Under the pieces are notes generated by a model, which saw only the letters and a list, made by a program, of their open reading frames with translations, did not search any database and had not been told where the DNA came from. 64,000 nucleotides of DNA, from the NCBI RefSeq assembly GCF_007097395.1, contig NZ_VKDC01000010.1, positions 62,001 to 126,000 of the forward strand, written 5' to 3'. This stretch comes from Fulvivirga sp. M361 (lineage in GTDB: Bacteria; Bacteroidota; Bacteroidia; Cytophagales; Cyclobacteriaceae). Below are positions 9,042 to 19,072 of the stretch, one piece after another. How positions within the stretch are numbered: the first letter of the stretch is position 1; each line of letters starts with the position of its first letter. The position numbers were made by a program, and so were the translations under genes.

Positions 9042-9686
9042 TTACCGGTAGTTCTTTTCATAGAAACGGCAAAAGTCCGAGATTTGGCATTGGTCGCACT
9101 TGGGACTCCTGGCAAGGCATACATACCTGCCATGAAGTATCAGCCAGTGGTGCGCTCTGGCAACATATTCTTCAGGGATGTAATTAATGAGTTGCTTTTC
9201 GACTTCCAAAGGTGTTTTTGAGTTTTGATTGACTAGTCCTAACCGCTTGGAAACACGAAAGACATGTGTATCAACTGCCATAGTAGGCTGATTATAAATA
9301 ACTGATGCAATGACATTAGCTGTTTTACGGCCCACACCCGGCAGTTTTTGTAACTCTTTCAGATCAGCTGGAACCTTTGAATCAAAATCTTCCACAAGCA
9401 TTTTAGCCATGCCTAACAGATGTTTTGTTTTATTATTAGGGTAGGATACAGACCTGATATATGGGAACAGCTCGTCAAAGTGACTGGCTGCAAGGTGTTC
9501 CGGACTTGGGAAGTCCTTAAATAACTTAGGTGTCACTATATTGATACGCTTATCAGTACATTGTGCACTAAGTATAACCGCTACCAACAATTCATATGGA
9601 TTGCTATAGCTAAGTTCTGTTTCAGCCTCAGGCTGGTTAGTGGTAAAATATTCTATGAATTTTTCGAATCTTTCTTTTCTGCGCAT
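9042..9686 (-). CDS. nth: Endonuclease III (DNA glycosylase/AP lyase)
   Basis: Nth removes oxidised pyrimidines and nicks the abasic site. The 214-residue protein has the helix-hairpin-helix LPGVGRKTANVIAS (about 114-127) with the catalytic Lys, the conserved catalytic Asp in VDTHVFRVSKRLG, and a complete Fe-S loop with C-X6-C-X2-C-X5-C spacing near the C-terminus (CLARSPKC, then C and C). Length is standard. It starts 3 bases after the short anti-sigma-like gene and is followed by a glycosyltransferase after 8 bases, so all are likely in one transcript headed by the ECF sigma factor. Confidence 0.96.
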   Translation of the reverse strand: MRRKERFEKFIEYFTTNQPEAETELSYSNPYELLVAVILSAQCTDKRINIVTPKLFKDFPSPEHLAASHFDELFPYIRSVSYPNNKTKHLLGMAKMLVEDFDSKVPADLKELQKLPGVGRKTANVIASVIYNQPTMAVDTHVFRVSKRLGLVNQNSKTPLEVEKQLINYIPEEYVARAHHWLILHGRYVCLARSPKCDQCQISDFCRFYEKNYR

Positions 9687-9689
9687 CCC

Positions 9690-9926
9690 TTATGGTTTGG
9701 ACGGCAAATTTAAGGATTTTGAATAATTCAGAATACTATTTATTACACGCTCCGAAGGTTGCTTAAGGGCCCTGCTTAAATCTTTTTTAATTAAAGCAAA
9801 TTCCTTATACATTTCCTGTAGCCTGGCATCACAAAGCATCGCCTTTTCAATTTCATTACTTTCCTTTTCGGCAGTCTCCTGGTATAAATACCGGATTACG
9901 TCATCTTGGGTAAATGTTTTGGTCAT
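9690..9926 (-). CDS. Small anti-sigma-like hypothetical protein
   Basis: A 78-residue soluble, mostly helical protein (MTKTFTQDDVIRYLYQETAE at the start). I chose the ATG at 9926; the frame extends two codons further only by using a TTG. It overlaps the end of the ECF sigma gene by 26 bases. The N-terminal sequence, with 'DDVIRYLYQET' followed by acidic and helical segments, resembles the cytoplasmic N-terminal part of zinc-free anti-sigma factors, but there is no membrane helix or ZAS motif. Role as a sigma-binding protein is inferred only from its position and size. Confidence 0.65.
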   Translation of the reverse strand: MTKTFTQDDVIRYLYQETAEKESNEIEKAMLCDARLQEMYKEFALIKKDLSRALKQPSERVINSILNYSKSLNLPSKP

Positions 9927-10500
9927 ACGCAATATTATATTGTTTCATTTTTTTACGAAGATTGATAAGCGCATATCGCATCCTGCCTAAAGCTGTATTG
10001 ATGCTCACTCCAGTCGATTCTGCTATTTCCTGAAAACTCATCTCCATGTAATGTCTCATCATTAATACTTCTCTCTGCGCCGTAGGTAGTTCTTGTATCA
10101 ATTCTCTTAGTTTCGAATGCATGTCTCGTTGTACCTGAATTGACTCTACTGAATCTTCTGCGAACTGAAGAGTGTTAAGTACCTTACTTCCATCTTCAAG
10201 AACAACCGTAGGGTACCTTTTGTCTTTTCGGAAGTAATCAATTGCCAAATTATGTGCAATACGCATCAACCAGGGCAAAAATTTACCTTCCTCATTGTAT
10301 CGTCCTTCTTTAATGGTACGTACTACCTTAACAAACGTCTCTTGCAGAAGGTCTTCTGCAACATAGTTATCTTTTACAATAAGATATATTGTAGTGAAAA
10401 CCTTCGCCTTGTAGCGATTAAGCAACTGCTCAAAAGCTTCTTCGTTACCATTCTTGTAGAGTGACACCAACTGACTATCACTGATCCTATACTTCTCCAT
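9901..10500 (-). CDS. ECF-type RNA polymerase sigma factor
   Basis: A 199-residue sigma-70 family ECF factor. Region 2 spans about residues 20-90 (LLNRYKAKVFTTIYLIVKDN, then VAEDLLQETFVKVVRTI, the core-binding and -10 recognition part). Region 4 spans about 135-185 (LPTAQREVLMMRHYMEMSFQ, then EIAESTGVSINTALGRMRYA, a helix-turn-helix). I chose ATG at 10500; a TTG immediately upstream would add one residue. It heads a leftward gene run with a short possible anti-sigma, endonuclease III and a glycosyltransferase. No autoregulatory promoter could be fixed. A sigma of this type is commonly found beside nth in Cytophagales, as far as I recall. Confidence 0.9.
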   Translation of the reverse strand: MEKYRISDSQLVSLYKNGNEEAFEQLLNRYKAKVFTTIYLIVKDNYVAEDLLQETFVKVVRTIKEGRYNEEGKFLPWLMRIAHNLAIDYFRKDKRYPTVVLEDGSKVLNTLQFAEDSVESIQVQRDMHSKLRELIQELPTAQREVLMMRHYMEMSFQEIAESTGVSINTALGRMRYALINLRKKMKQYNIAYDQNIYPR

Positions 10501-10997
10501 CAAGTTTACCTTTTATGTTAACGTAGAAGTTTATCTCATATTACTTAGTGGCGTTAGGTTTAATGTAAAGTTACTTTAATGAAAGCTATCCTAAACTAAG
10601 ATAATTAATGAATAATATGCAACATTTTATCCCTGTAATTTTAAAATCCCCTGAATACAGTTTGAAATAATATAGTAAACGGACTGTTTTATTTTGGAAC
10701 AAAGTTTTATACAGAATGTAATTTTTCCGTTGTTTTCCGGAAAACCAGATCGCAATTCAAGTTACAGGGGTGAGCTGGTTTGATCAAAATGCTCAAATGA
10801 AAGCTCTTCTTGAATGTGATATGGAATGGAGAAAATCTCTATTCAACTGTATTCAAGACAATTAAAGAGGAAATTGTGTAGAATTGGAATTCAAAAAGAT
10901 GATTTTGATGATGCTTCGAATAAACCTGAAATGAAGAAGAGTAATATCTTTTCATAAACTGGCTTGTTTTGAATCTATTGTATCTTTACCGCGAATT
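10501..10997. other. 497-base intergenic spacer, divergent sigma/uvrA
   Basis: This AT-rich stretch separates the leftward ECF sigma gene from rightward uvrA. I see no coding frame longer than about 22 codons. It holds a short GC-containing patch with a TTTTCCGGAAAA palindrome ending near 10746 and, overlapping it, a 7-bp inverted repeat (AAACCAG 10742-10748 and CTGGTTT 10775-10781). TATCTTTA at 10981-10988 is a weak match to the -7 box just before uvrA. No LexA-like site could be recognised with confidence. A small RNA here is possible but unsupported. Confidence 0.5.
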
Positions 10998-13814
10998 ATG
11001 CCAGAGACTAAAACGGAACTAACCATTAACATAGACCAGTTGGATCCTAAACAGTATATTATTGTTAAAGGAGCCCGTGTTAACAACCTCAAAAACTTAA
11101 ATGTTGCTATTCCCAGAAACAAACTTGTAGTGGTCACAGGCCTTTCCGGATCGGGTAAATCGTCACTTGCTTTTGACACGCTTTTTGCAGAAGGTCAGCG
11201 TATGTATGTTGAGAGCCTCAGTTCATACGCCAGGCAATTTCTCGGACGTATGGAAAAACCAGAGGTAGATTATATTAAAGGAGTATCTCCGGCCATCGCT
11301 ATAGAGCAAAAAGTAAATACGCGAAATCCAAGGTCTACAGTAGGCACTACCACAGAAATATATGATTACTTGAAGCTTCTTTTTGCCAGGATAGGCGTTA
11401 CCTATTCACCCGTAAGTGGGACCGTGGTAAGCAAAGATTCTATAAGCAATGTAGTGGATTATATTAATGAACAGGAAGAAGGCACCAGAATAATGGTATC
11501 CTGCCCTTTAAAGATCTTACAGGGCAGGTCTATTGAAAATGAATTTAATATCTTATTAAGTAAAGGCTACACCCGGATACTTGTAAATGAAGAAGTGTTT
11601 TTTATAGAAGACCTTTTAAAAGAAAAACGAACGTTTACAGATAGTGACACGCTTGAAATACTTATTGATAGAGCAGTAGTCAATCCGGAAGATGAAGACA
11701 CCACCTACAGGATGGGGGATTCCGTACAGACGGCATATTTCGAAGGCATGGGAGATTGCCATGTTTATGTCCAGGGAAAAGCAAAACAATCCTTCTCTGA
11801 TCGTTTCGAGGTAGACGCTATAAAGTTTGAAGAGCCCTCCGTTAACTTTTTTAGCTTTAATAATCCTTATGGGGCCTGCCGAACATGTGAAGGCTTTGGT
11901 AAAGTACTTGGCATCGACCCTGATTTGGTAGTCCCTGATAAAAGCCTTTCCATATTTGAGGGCGCTATAGCCCCCTGGCGAAGTGAAACAATGAAAAAAT
12001 GGCTTACGCCATTATTAAAAGATGGTATCCGTTTTGACTTTCCCATACACCGGGCCTACGAGGAACTGACCGAAGAGGAAAAAGAGGTGCTATGGACGGG
12101 TAACAGCTATTTTAAGGGATTGAACTCCTTTTTCAAGCATCTGGAATCCAGAACCCATAAAATCCAGTATAGAGTATTACTCTCCAGGTATCGCGGTAGA
12201 ACCGTATGCCCTGATTGCAGAGGCACAAGACTTAGAAAAGATGCTTCTTACGTCAAGATCGGAGAGAAATCCGTCAGTGACCTTGTATTAATGCCTATCT
12301 CAGGCGCTCTTATGTTTTTTGAATCACTGGCATTAACAGATTATCAGGAAAAGGTGGCCCTGCGCCTACTTAAGGAAATTAAAAGCAGGTTGCATTATCT
12401 TGAGGAGGTCGGACTAGGCTACCTCACCTTAAATCGTATGACTTCCACTCTTTCAGGAGGGGAGTTTCAACGGATCAAACTAGCAACTTCATTAGGCAGC
12501 GCATTAGTCGGGTCTATGTACATATTAGATGAGCCAAGTATTGGATTGCACCCCAAGGACACTAAACGGCTGGTAAATGTCCTTAAGACATTACGTGATC
12601 TCGGCAATACCGTTATAGTAGTTGAGCACGAGGAGGAGGTTATGATTGCTGCTGATCAGATCATAGACATTGGTCCTGATGCAGGTGTACATGGGGGAGA
12701 ACTGATGTTTCAGGGTACCATGGAACAACTTAACGGTTCTAAATCACATACTGCAGACTTTCTCCTGGGCACTGAGCAAATAGAATGGAATGGGGCCAGG
12801 CGTAAATGGAAAGACAGTATTAAAATATACGGTGCCAGAGAAAATAATCTCAAGGGTGTAGATGCACAGTTTCCGTTAGGCGTTTTAACTGCCATTACCG
12901 GAGTTAGCGGGTCTGGAAAATCTACCCTTATTAAAAAAATACTGTATCCGGCTGTAGGCAAAATACTGGGTACGGTATCTGAGGCGACAGGCAAGTTTGA
13001 TCGATTGGACGGTGATTATGGCAAGATAACCCAGATAGAATTCGTAGACCAGAACCCCATAGGTAAATCTTCCCGTTCAAACCCAGTAACGTATGTAAAG
13101 GCATATGATGCCGTTCGACAGCTTTTTGCTGATCAGCCATTGTCTAAACAAAGAGGTTATAAAGCTTCACACTTTTCCTTCAATATTGACGGTGGCCGAT
13201 GCGAGACATGCCAGGGAGAAGGTGTAGTAAAGATTGAAATGCAATTCATGGCAGATATCTTCTTAACCTGCGAAAGTTGCAAAGGCAAGCGGTTTAAGCA
13301 GGAGATCCTGGATATAGAATATGAAGGCAAGAATATTTCAGATGTCCTGGAGTTGACGGTAGAAGAAAGCCTGGATTTTTTTGCTAAAAAATCAACCATT
13401 AAGAACAAAATACAACCATTGTTTGATGTAGGGCTCGGTTATATTGGCCTGGGTCAGTCATCTAATTCACTCAGTGGAGGAGAAGCACAGCGCGTAAAGC
13501 TGGCCTTTTACCTGGGTAAAAATAGCCGCAAAACAAAAGACCACATTCTTTTCATCTTTGATGAACCTACTACAGGATTGCATTTTCATGATATAGCTAA
13601 GCTACTTACTTCTGTTAACGCCCTCATAGAGCAGGGGAACTCTGTAATCATTATTGAACATAATATGGAGGTGATAAAGTGTGCAGATTGGGTAATCGAC
13701 TTAGGCCCTGAAGGCGGAGATAATGGCGGGGAAATCATTTTCTCCGGCACCCCTGAAGAGATGAAAACACTTAATAATAATCATACAGCCAGATTTCTAA
13801 CACAGAAGTTGTGA
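10998..13814 (+). CDS. uvrA: Excinuclease ABC subunit A (UvrA)
   Basis: UvrA is the damage-sensing ATPase dimer of nucleotide excision repair. The 938-residue protein is complete: Walker A motifs [12 protein letters not shown] (about 48-60) and [13 protein letters not shown] (about 635-647); ABC signatures [12 protein letters not shown] (about 487) and [12 protein letters not shown] (about 826); and zinc-binding pairs [24 protein letters not shown] and CESCKGKR. Walker B segments ([14 protein letters not shown] and [14 protein letters not shown]) are intact. ATG at 10998 follows the long spacer. It is followed 67 bases later by gdhA, probably in a separate unit. Nothing unusual was seen. Confidence 0.98.
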   Translation: MPETKTELTINIDQLDPKQYIIVKGARVNNLKNLNVAIPRNKLVVVTGLSGSGKSSLAFDTLFAEGQRMYVESLSSYARQFLGRMEKPEVDYIKGVSPAIAIEQKVNTRNPRSTVGTTTEIYDYLKLLFARIGVTYSPVSGTVVSKDSISNVVDYINEQEEGTRIMVSCPLKILQGRSIENEFNILLSKGYTRILVNEEVFFIEDLLKEKRTFTDSDTLEILIDRAVVNPEDEDTTYRMGDSVQTAYFEGMGDCHVYVQGKAKQSFSDRFEVDAIKFEEPSVNFFSFNNPYGACRTCEGFGKVLGIDPDLVVPDKSLSIFEGAIAPWRSETMKKWLTPLLKDGIRFDFPIHRAYEELTEEEKEVLWTGNSYFKGLNSFFKHLESRTHKIQYRVLLSRYRGRTVCPDCRGTRLRKDASYVKIGEKSVSDLVLMPISGALMFFESLALTDYQEKVALRLLKEIKSRLHYLEEVGLGYLTLNRMTSTLSGGEFQRIKLATSLGSALVGSMYILDEPSIGLHPKDTKRLVNVLKTLRDLGNTVIVVEHEEEVMIAADQIIDIGPDAGVHGGELMFQGTMEQLNGSKSHTADFLLGTEQIEWNGARRKWKDSIKIYGARENNLKGVDAQFPLGVLTAITGVSGSGKSTLIKKILYPAVGKILGTVSEATGKFDRLDGDYGKITQIEFVDQNPIGKSSRSNPVTYVKAYDAVRQLFADQPLSKQRGYKASHFSFNIDGGRCETCQGEGVVKIEMQFMADIFLTCESCKGKRFKQEILDIEYEGKNISDVLELTVEESLDFFAKKSTIKNKIQPLFDVGLGYIGLGQSSNSLSGGEAQRVKLAFYLGKNSRKTKDHILFIFDEPTTGLHFHDIAKLLTSVNALIEQGNSVIIIEHNMEVIKCADWVIDLGPEGGDNGGEIIFSGTPEEMKTLNNNHTARFLTQKL

Positions 13815-13881
13815 ATACCATTCATATACTTTATGTTGATCATATTTTAAATCCAAATTAAAATTCCACAATACCTAATTC

Positions 13882-15231
13882 ATGTCAGAAATTCTTGAAA
13901 TCGTAAAAAACCAAAGTCCAGGTGAACCCGAATTTCATCAGGCGGTAGAAGAGGTAGTAGAATCCGTTAAGCCCGTGTTGGATAAACACCCAAAGTACCG
14001 AAACCATAAGATACTGGAGCGAATGGTTGAGCCGGAAAGACTTATTTCCTTTCGCGTAGCCTGGTTAGATGATAACCAGGAGATACAGGTCAACAGGGGA
14101 TATCGAGTGCAAATGAACAGCGCTTTGGGACCATATAAAGGAGGAATACGTTTTCATCCGTCTGTTTATGGTGGCGTACTAAAATTTCTCGCTTTTGAAC
14201 AAACGTTCAAAAATGCACTCACAGGACTGCCTATGGGCGGTGGAAAAGGGGGGTCTGATTTTAACCCCAAAGGACGGTCTGATACTGAAGTAATGCGCTT
14301 TTGTCAAAGTTTTATGGCAGAACTTGCCAGACATATCGGAAACCGAACGGATATACCGGCAGGGGATATAGGTGTTGGTGGAAGAGAAATCGGATTTATG
14401 TTTGGGGCACAAAAGAAAATAAGCAATCAATTTGCGGGCGTTTTAACGGGTAAAGGTGTAGGCTGGGGTGGAAGTATGATGCGTACCGAAGCTACAGGTT
14501 ATGGGTTGGTCTATTTTGCTCAGAATATGTTAGCCGTCAAAAAAAACAGCTTAAAAGACAAAGTCTGTATCGTCTCAGGATCAGGTAACGTAGCTCAACA
14601 TGCTGTGGAAAAAATTATTGATCTCGGAGGCAAACCGATTACCATATCGGATTCTTCGGGATTCATTCATGATGAACAGGGTATAGACGCAGATAAACTG
14701 TCCTTTATCAAAGACCTGAAAAACAATAGGAGAGGAAGGATCAAAGAGTATGCGGATAAATATAGTTCTGCCTCTTACACGGAGACTAAAAACGGTGATA
14801 CTGAAAACGGCCTTTGGCATATAAAAGCTGACTGCGCGTTTCCATGTGCCACACAAAATGAGTTAGGTAAAAAGGATGCTGAAAAACTGGTTGGTAACGG
14901 GATCAAACTTATAGGAGAAGGGGCTAATATGCCCTTAACAGCAGAAGCCGCTGAAATTGTAATAAAAAGTGGTATTTTGTATTCTCCGGGTAAAGCCTCA
15001 AATGCAGGAGGAGTAGCAACTTCCGGAATTGAAATGATGCAAAATTACATGGGCTCTTATTGGTCTGCTAAGGAGGTGGATGAACGCTTAAAAAAGATTA
15101 TGTCAGAGATCCATCAGAACTGTCTGGATGCAGCCGAAGCCTATGGATTTAAAGATAATTATGTTGCCGGAGCAAACATTGCCGGATTTATAAAAGTGGC
15201 TGATGCCATGATTGCCCAGGGTGTAGTTTAA
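13882..15231 (+). CDS. gdhA: NADP-type glutamate dehydrogenase
   Basis: A 449-residue hexameric-type glutamate dehydrogenase that aminates 2-oxoglutarate with ammonium. The substrate-binding segment is GPYKGGIRFHPSVYGGVLKF (about 95-114), the catalytic Lys lies in LPMGGGKGGSDFNPKGRSD (about 116-135), and the nucleotide-binding motif is SGSGNVAQHAVEK (about 233-245). ANMPLTAEA and GKASNAGGVATSG near the C-terminal half are family hallmarks. Length and motif order fit the anabolic NADP-dependent class; the coenzyme assignment is by similarity. It stands alone, with no clear operon partner; the next gene starts 74 bases downstream. Confidence 0.95.
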   Translation: MSEILEIVKNQSPGEPEFHQAVEEVVESVKPVLDKHPKYRNHKILERMVEPERLISFRVAWLDDNQEIQVNRGYRVQMNSALGPYKGGIRFHPSVYGGVLKFLAFEQTFKNALTGLPMGGGKGGSDFNPKGRSDTEVMRFCQSFMAELARHIGNRTDIPAGDIGVGGREIGFMFGAQKKISNQFAGVLTGKGVGWGGSMMRTEATGYGLVYFAQNMLAVKKNSLKDKVCIVSGSGNVAQHAVEKIIDLGGKPITISDSSGFIHDEQGIDADKLSFIKDLKNNRRGRIKEYADKYSSASYTETKNGDTENGLWHIKADCAFPCATQNELGKKDAEKLVGNGIKLIGEGANMPLTAEAAEIVIKSGILYSPGKASNAGGVATSGIEMMQNYMGSYWSAKEVDERLKKIMSEIHQNCLDAAEAYGFKDNYVAGANIAGFIKVADAMIAQGVV

Positions 15232-15305
15232 CCCCAAGTAATCAAGGTGTTGAATTCTGGCGGCAGGTGTATTGATCAGTCTTAAAAAAATAGTTTATAG
15301 TAGTT

Positions 15306-18146
15306 TTGAATTGTAAATCATCGCCCATAAAATATTTACTCGTAGTAATTATCACTGCCCTGTCGCTCGCCGCCAGCGCACAGGAAGGTGATTTTTTCCT
15401 GCACCACTATTCACCGGACGAAGCCAATTTTGACAATGTCAATTTTAGTTTGGCACAAGATGTTTATGGTGTAATGTACATTGCCAATCGGAGCGGAGTA
15501 ATCCGATTTGATGGAAAAAACTGGGATTTTCTTCGTACAACGTCCACCATCTTTTCATTAAGTGTAGATCGTGAGAAAAACATCCTTTATACAGCCGGTC
15601 ATGATGGTTTTGGGAAAATAGAGCGTGACAACCGTTATACATTATCTTATACTGCTCTCTCAGATTCGAGTGCCAGGGGTTCTGATATCTTTTCAAGCGT
15701 TTTTAAGGAAAATACACTTTACGGTATTAGCAAGGACACACTTTATATTTTAGATCTCACCACCAAAAAAACACGTACGATACATCCAAAATATGGAGGC
15801 AGTCTCACAGGGCTCTTTATTGTCAATGATAAAATATTAGTAAACAATACGGTGAGTGGGCTGCTTGAGCTGGATGGTAATACTTTAAATGACCCTGCCT
15901 TGCTTGCGTTACGTGGGGTATATCCCTCGCTACTCTCTCCTTCACCGGATTCCAGCCGTTGGCTGGTGGATGATGAGTTTGGTAAACTCAGTCTACTTCA
16001 TGGTGACAGGCTGGAACGTATCACTATCTCAGAAGAAGAGCAGGATTACCTTACTGAAAATGAGATTATTTCAGGCATATGGGTCAGTGACACCGTTGCG
16101 GCAATTGCCACCCTGAAAGGAGGAGTTGTATTTCTGAACCCTATCAGTGGCAAAATTGATCAGATCATAAATTACGAAAGTGGCCTCCCGGACAATGAAG
16201 TCTACGCTATGGCTTTAGACAGAGAAAGAAGCATCTGGATAGCCCATAAGAATGGTTTTACCCTGGTGTCGCCCAGCCTGTTCTTCAGGAATTTCAGCAG
16301 TTACCAGGGATTACGCGGAGATCTTCTGTCTGTAATTCATCATCGTGATACGCTGTATGTTGGAACATCATTAGGACTTTATTACCTGGAAACGGTAAGG
16401 GAATATGACGAAGAGACATACTTTGAACGAAAAAGAGTCCCTGTTACGAATGATCAACTTTCCGGAAAAACAGCAGCGCCTGATGATCCGGCCAGGCAGC
16501 TCCAGCCTGATCAAACCGGCAAAGCTGATGAACTACAAAAGATTTCAAAGAAAGAGGACTCTCGCAGGGGACTTCTGGGATTCCTAAAGGGTAGAAAAAG
16601 GGAGAAAGCGATTGTAAAAAACGATGGAATACCTCCTGCAGATGCAACTAGTAACCTTAAAGCACAATCAGCAGAAGCTAAAAAGCCTGCCAAATCCACG
16701 ATCATGGTGAAACTGGAAAAAAAGACCAAAAAAAAACTGCGCTCCATCCGCTATGTCTACCGCAAGATCGACATGGTAGACTCCAAAGTTTTTCACCTGG
16801 TAGTTAATTCCAATAAACTTTTCAGTAGCGGGCTGGACGGTCTCTTTGAAATATCAAATAAAACCGCCAAGGCCATCACTAAAACACCGATAAGATCACT
16901 TTACATCTCAAAACATCATACCAGCATCTTTGCAAATACATATAATGATCTCATTAAGGTGTATGATTTACGAGGTTTGCATGAAGAGAAATACATGTTT
17001 GGCGACTTTAAAAGTAATGTCCAGCATATTTTTGAAGATGATCAGCATAGAGTTTGGTTCTGTAGTACTGACAGGCTTTTTTGGGTAGAAATAGAACAAG
17101 GTGAAATTGTAGAAACGGAAGAGCATGCTATTGATAATCCATATTTTTATAAGACCTACGGAACAGCTACCGACAAAGGTATTATCTATATCAACGAGTC
17201 AGGTATCTATGAACTGGAGACCTCAAATAACAAAGTAAAGCAGATAGACAAAGGACAGTCTTTTGAAAGCTACCTGGTAGGTGCAAATAATATTGTTTGG
17301 GCTTATAAAGATCAACATTGGTCCATGTTAGGTTCAAGCCAGCATACAGATAAATTTAACCTATTGAACTTACTACATAAGGTAAATTATATTGCGTCTG
17401 ATCAGGAAGGTGTTTATTGGATCATAACAGGTGACAACAAACTATTCAGGTTTTCCTCACAGGGTGGTGATGCATTTGCCTCATTCAAGTACGACCTGTT
17501 ATTGAGAAATATTAAAACAGATGCCGAAAATTTCAAATCTTCCGGCTCAATGAGGGTAAATCAGGATAAAAGCTCAGTAATATTTGAATTTATTCAACCG
17601 GATTATTCGGGCATAATGGATATTGAATATCAGTATTGCCTTAAAGGGCTAAAAAAGTGTACGTGGTCAGACTGGTCAGAAAAGTATTCCACCATTAACT
17701 TTCCATACCTACCTGAAGGCAACTATACACTCCAGGTACGGTCCAGGAATGCATTTGGAACCGTTTCAGATGTCAATGCCATTCCGTTCAAAGTAGTACC
17801 ACCTTACTGGAAGCAACCCTGGTTTTATGCTCTCGAGTTTTGTGGTTTTATATTACTATTATTTATATCGGTCCGGGTTAAAAACCTTGGCTACAGGTAT
17901 CGATTAGGTAGTCGTTTACTTGCTTTGCTCACACTCATCATTATTATGGAGTTTATTCAAACCATAGGGGAGAATAAATTCCAAACGCAAAGCTCACCCA
18001 TTTTTGACTTTGCCATACAGGTCAGCATGGCCATTATAATACTTCCGGTGGAAGGTCTGCTTAGAAAGTATATCTTTAAAGAAAAGAATGTACAACTCAT
18101 GGATTTCATGAGGATACGAAGCAAATCAGAAAAAAATGAAAAATAG
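15306..18146 (+). CDS. Propeller/Y_Y_Y-type membrane sensor lacking a kinase domain
   Basis: A 946-residue protein with a signal peptide (to about residue 25, ending SLAASAQ), two-component-regulator propeller repeats (about 30-345 and 480-740), a Lys/Arg-rich low-complexity insert (about 375-470) and a Y_Y_Y domain (about 745-835, with YQYCLKGLKKCTWSDWS and LPEGNYTLQVRSRNAFG). Three membrane segments follow (about 843-863, 875-893, 905-925) and a short basic tail. This is the sensory half of a hybrid two-component protein, but no HisKA, HATPase, receiver or HTH is present. The start is a TTG at 15306; it overlaps a possible TAGTTTTG promoter box, so the true start could be slightly downstream. 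A lipoprotein gene overlaps its end by 11 bases. Confidence 0.82.
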   Translation: MNCKSSPIKYLLVVIITALSLAASAQEGDFFLHHYSPDEANFDNVNFSLAQDVYGVMYIANRSGVIRFDGKNWDFLRTTSTIFSLSVDREKNILYTAGHDGFGKIERDNRYTLSYTALSDSSARGSDIFSSVFKENTLYGISKDTLYILDLTTKKTRTIHPKYGGSLTGLFIVNDKILVNNTVSGLLELDGNTLNDPALLALRGVYPSLLSPSPDSSRWLVDDEFGKLSLLHGDRLERITISEEEQDYLTENEIISGIWVSDTVAAIATLKGGVVFLNPISGKIDQIINYESGLPDNEVYAMALDRERSIWIAHKNGFTLVSPSLFFRNFSSYQGLRGDLLSVIHHRDTLYVGTSLGLYYLETVREYDEETYFERKRVPVTNDQLSGKTAAPDDPARQLQPDQTGKADELQKISKKEDSRRGLLGFLKGRKREKAIVKNDGIPPADATSNLKAQSAEAKKPAKSTIMVKLEKKTKKKLRSIRYVYRKIDMVDSKVFHLVVNSNKLFSSGLDGLFEISNKTAKAITKTPIRSLYISKHHTSIFANTYNDLIKVYDLRGLHEEKYMFGDFKSNVQHIFEDDQHRVWFCSTDRLFWVEIEQGEIVETEEHAIDNPYFYKTYGTATDKGIIYINESGIYELETSNNKVKQIDKGQSFESYLVGANNIVWAYKDQHWSMLGSSQHTDKFNLLNLLHKVNYIASDQEGVYWIITGDNKLFRFSSQGGDAFASFKYDLLLRNIKTDAENFKSSGSMRVNQDKSSVIFEFIQPDYSGIMDIEYQYCLKGLKKCTWSDWSEKYSTINFPYLPEGNYTLQVRSRNAFGTVSDVNAIPFKVVPPYWKQPWFYALEFCGFILLLFISVRVKNLGYRYRLGSRLLALLTLIIIMEFIQTIGENKFQTQSSPIFDFAIQVSMAIIILPVEGLLRKYIFKEKNVQLMDFMRIRSKSEKNEK

Positions 18147-18924
18147 AACAGCTATAGCACTGATCTTATTAATGATCACCGCTTGTTCGCAGCCTGGTGA
18201 AAAGGCCAACGATGTAATAACTATCAGCAACCCTCCCGAAGAAGGGTTTAATACGGAAAGCTCGGATAAAGAGGCCATTTTATGGGCGGATGCAGTAATG
18301 CAAGCCATGGGAGGCCGCAAAAATTGGGACCAGTTACATTACGTAAGCTGGAATTTTTTTGGTGCACGTGACCTGGTATGGGACAAACAAACCGGCAGGG
18401 TGAGAATAGATTTCCCCAGGGACAGTTCTATTTTTCTTGTAAACATTAATACTATGGATGGTAAAGTCTGGCGAAAAGGACAGGAAATAACCAATCCAGA
18501 TAGCCTGAAAAAATACGTAGAGAGAGCAAAAGGGATATGGATCAACGATGCCTATTGGCTGGTCATGCCTTTTAAACTTAAAGATTCTGGCGTCACATTG
18601 AAATACATTGGAGAAAGTACTATGATAAATGGAAAGGCGGCCCAGGTATTGGAGCTAACTTTTAAGGGAGTTGGAAATACACCTCAAAATAAATATGAAG
18701 TATTCATAGACCCCACAGATAGCCTCGTTAAACAGTGGGCATATTATAAAGAGGCCGATCAAGACAGTGCCTCAGCCATCTGGCCATGGGATAATTACAA
18801 AAACTACAACGGTCTGTTATTATCTGCAGACCGTTCCGATAATAAAGGGCCGAAAAATGTAAAGGTATTTGAGGAATTACCAGATAAAGTATTCGAAGAT
18901 TTTCAGCTGCCGGTATTAGAGTGA
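18136..18924 (+). CDS. Outer-membrane/periplasmic lipoprotein, LolA-like fold suspected
   Basis: A 262-residue lipoprotein with signal and lipobox MITACSQ (Cys17). The mature part contains a Gly-Gly-x-x-x-W segment (MQAMGGRKNWDQLHYVSWNF) and a series of short beta-rich strands (VRIDFPRDSSIFLVNINTMD; YIGESTMINGKAAQVLELTF). This resembles Bacteroidota DUF6503-like or outer-membrane lipoprotein-sorting-like proteins; I cannot fix the family. It overlaps the end of the sensor gene by 11 bases, so the two are translationally linked and probably function together in the envelope. Possible roles are lipid carriage or signal-partner function, both inferred. Confidence 0.75.
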   Translation: MKNRTAIALILLMITACSQPGEKANDVITISNPPEEGFNTESSDKEAILWADAVMQAMGGRKNWDQLHYVSWNFFGARDLVWDKQTGRVRIDFPRDSSIFLVNINTMDGKVWRKGQEITNPDSLKKYVERAKGIWINDAYWLVMPFKLKDSGVTLKYIGESTMINGKAAQVLELTFKGVGNTPQNKYEVFIDPTDSLVKQWAYYKEADQDSASAIWPWDNYKNYNGLLLSADRSDNKGPKNVKVFEELPDKVFEDFQLPVLE

Positions 18925-19051
18925 TCTCTTACAATAATTAGCGAACGTAGTCCCGGGCATATAGGATAGGGTGGGCTTTGTAAAACTCTTTAAAAACTGT
19001 ATCATAAATCATCCCGTTCAAAATTTTGAAGAATTGATCTTAGTGACTAAC

Positions 19052-19071
19052 TTGTGACCAAACGGTCACAA
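19052..19071. promoter_or_regulatory. 20-bp palindrome abutting the tetR start codon, likely autoregulatory operator
   Basis: A perfect inverted repeat has arms TTGTGACC (19052-19059) and GGTCACAA (19064-19071) around AAAC. It ends one base before the ATG of the TetR gene. TetR dimers bind palindromes of this size, so it is probably an autoregulatory operator that covers the leader and start-codon region. A weak promoter (TTGAA, 17 bases, TAACTTGT) just upstream would place the predicted start site inside the palindrome. Confidence 0.75.
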
Positions 19072-19072
19072 A

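Noticed and set aside
10742-10781. Possible small RNA or regulatory hairpin in the long spacer before uvrA
   Set aside because: Only a 7-bp stem with a 26-base loop, no T run and no promoter next to it; too weak to call.
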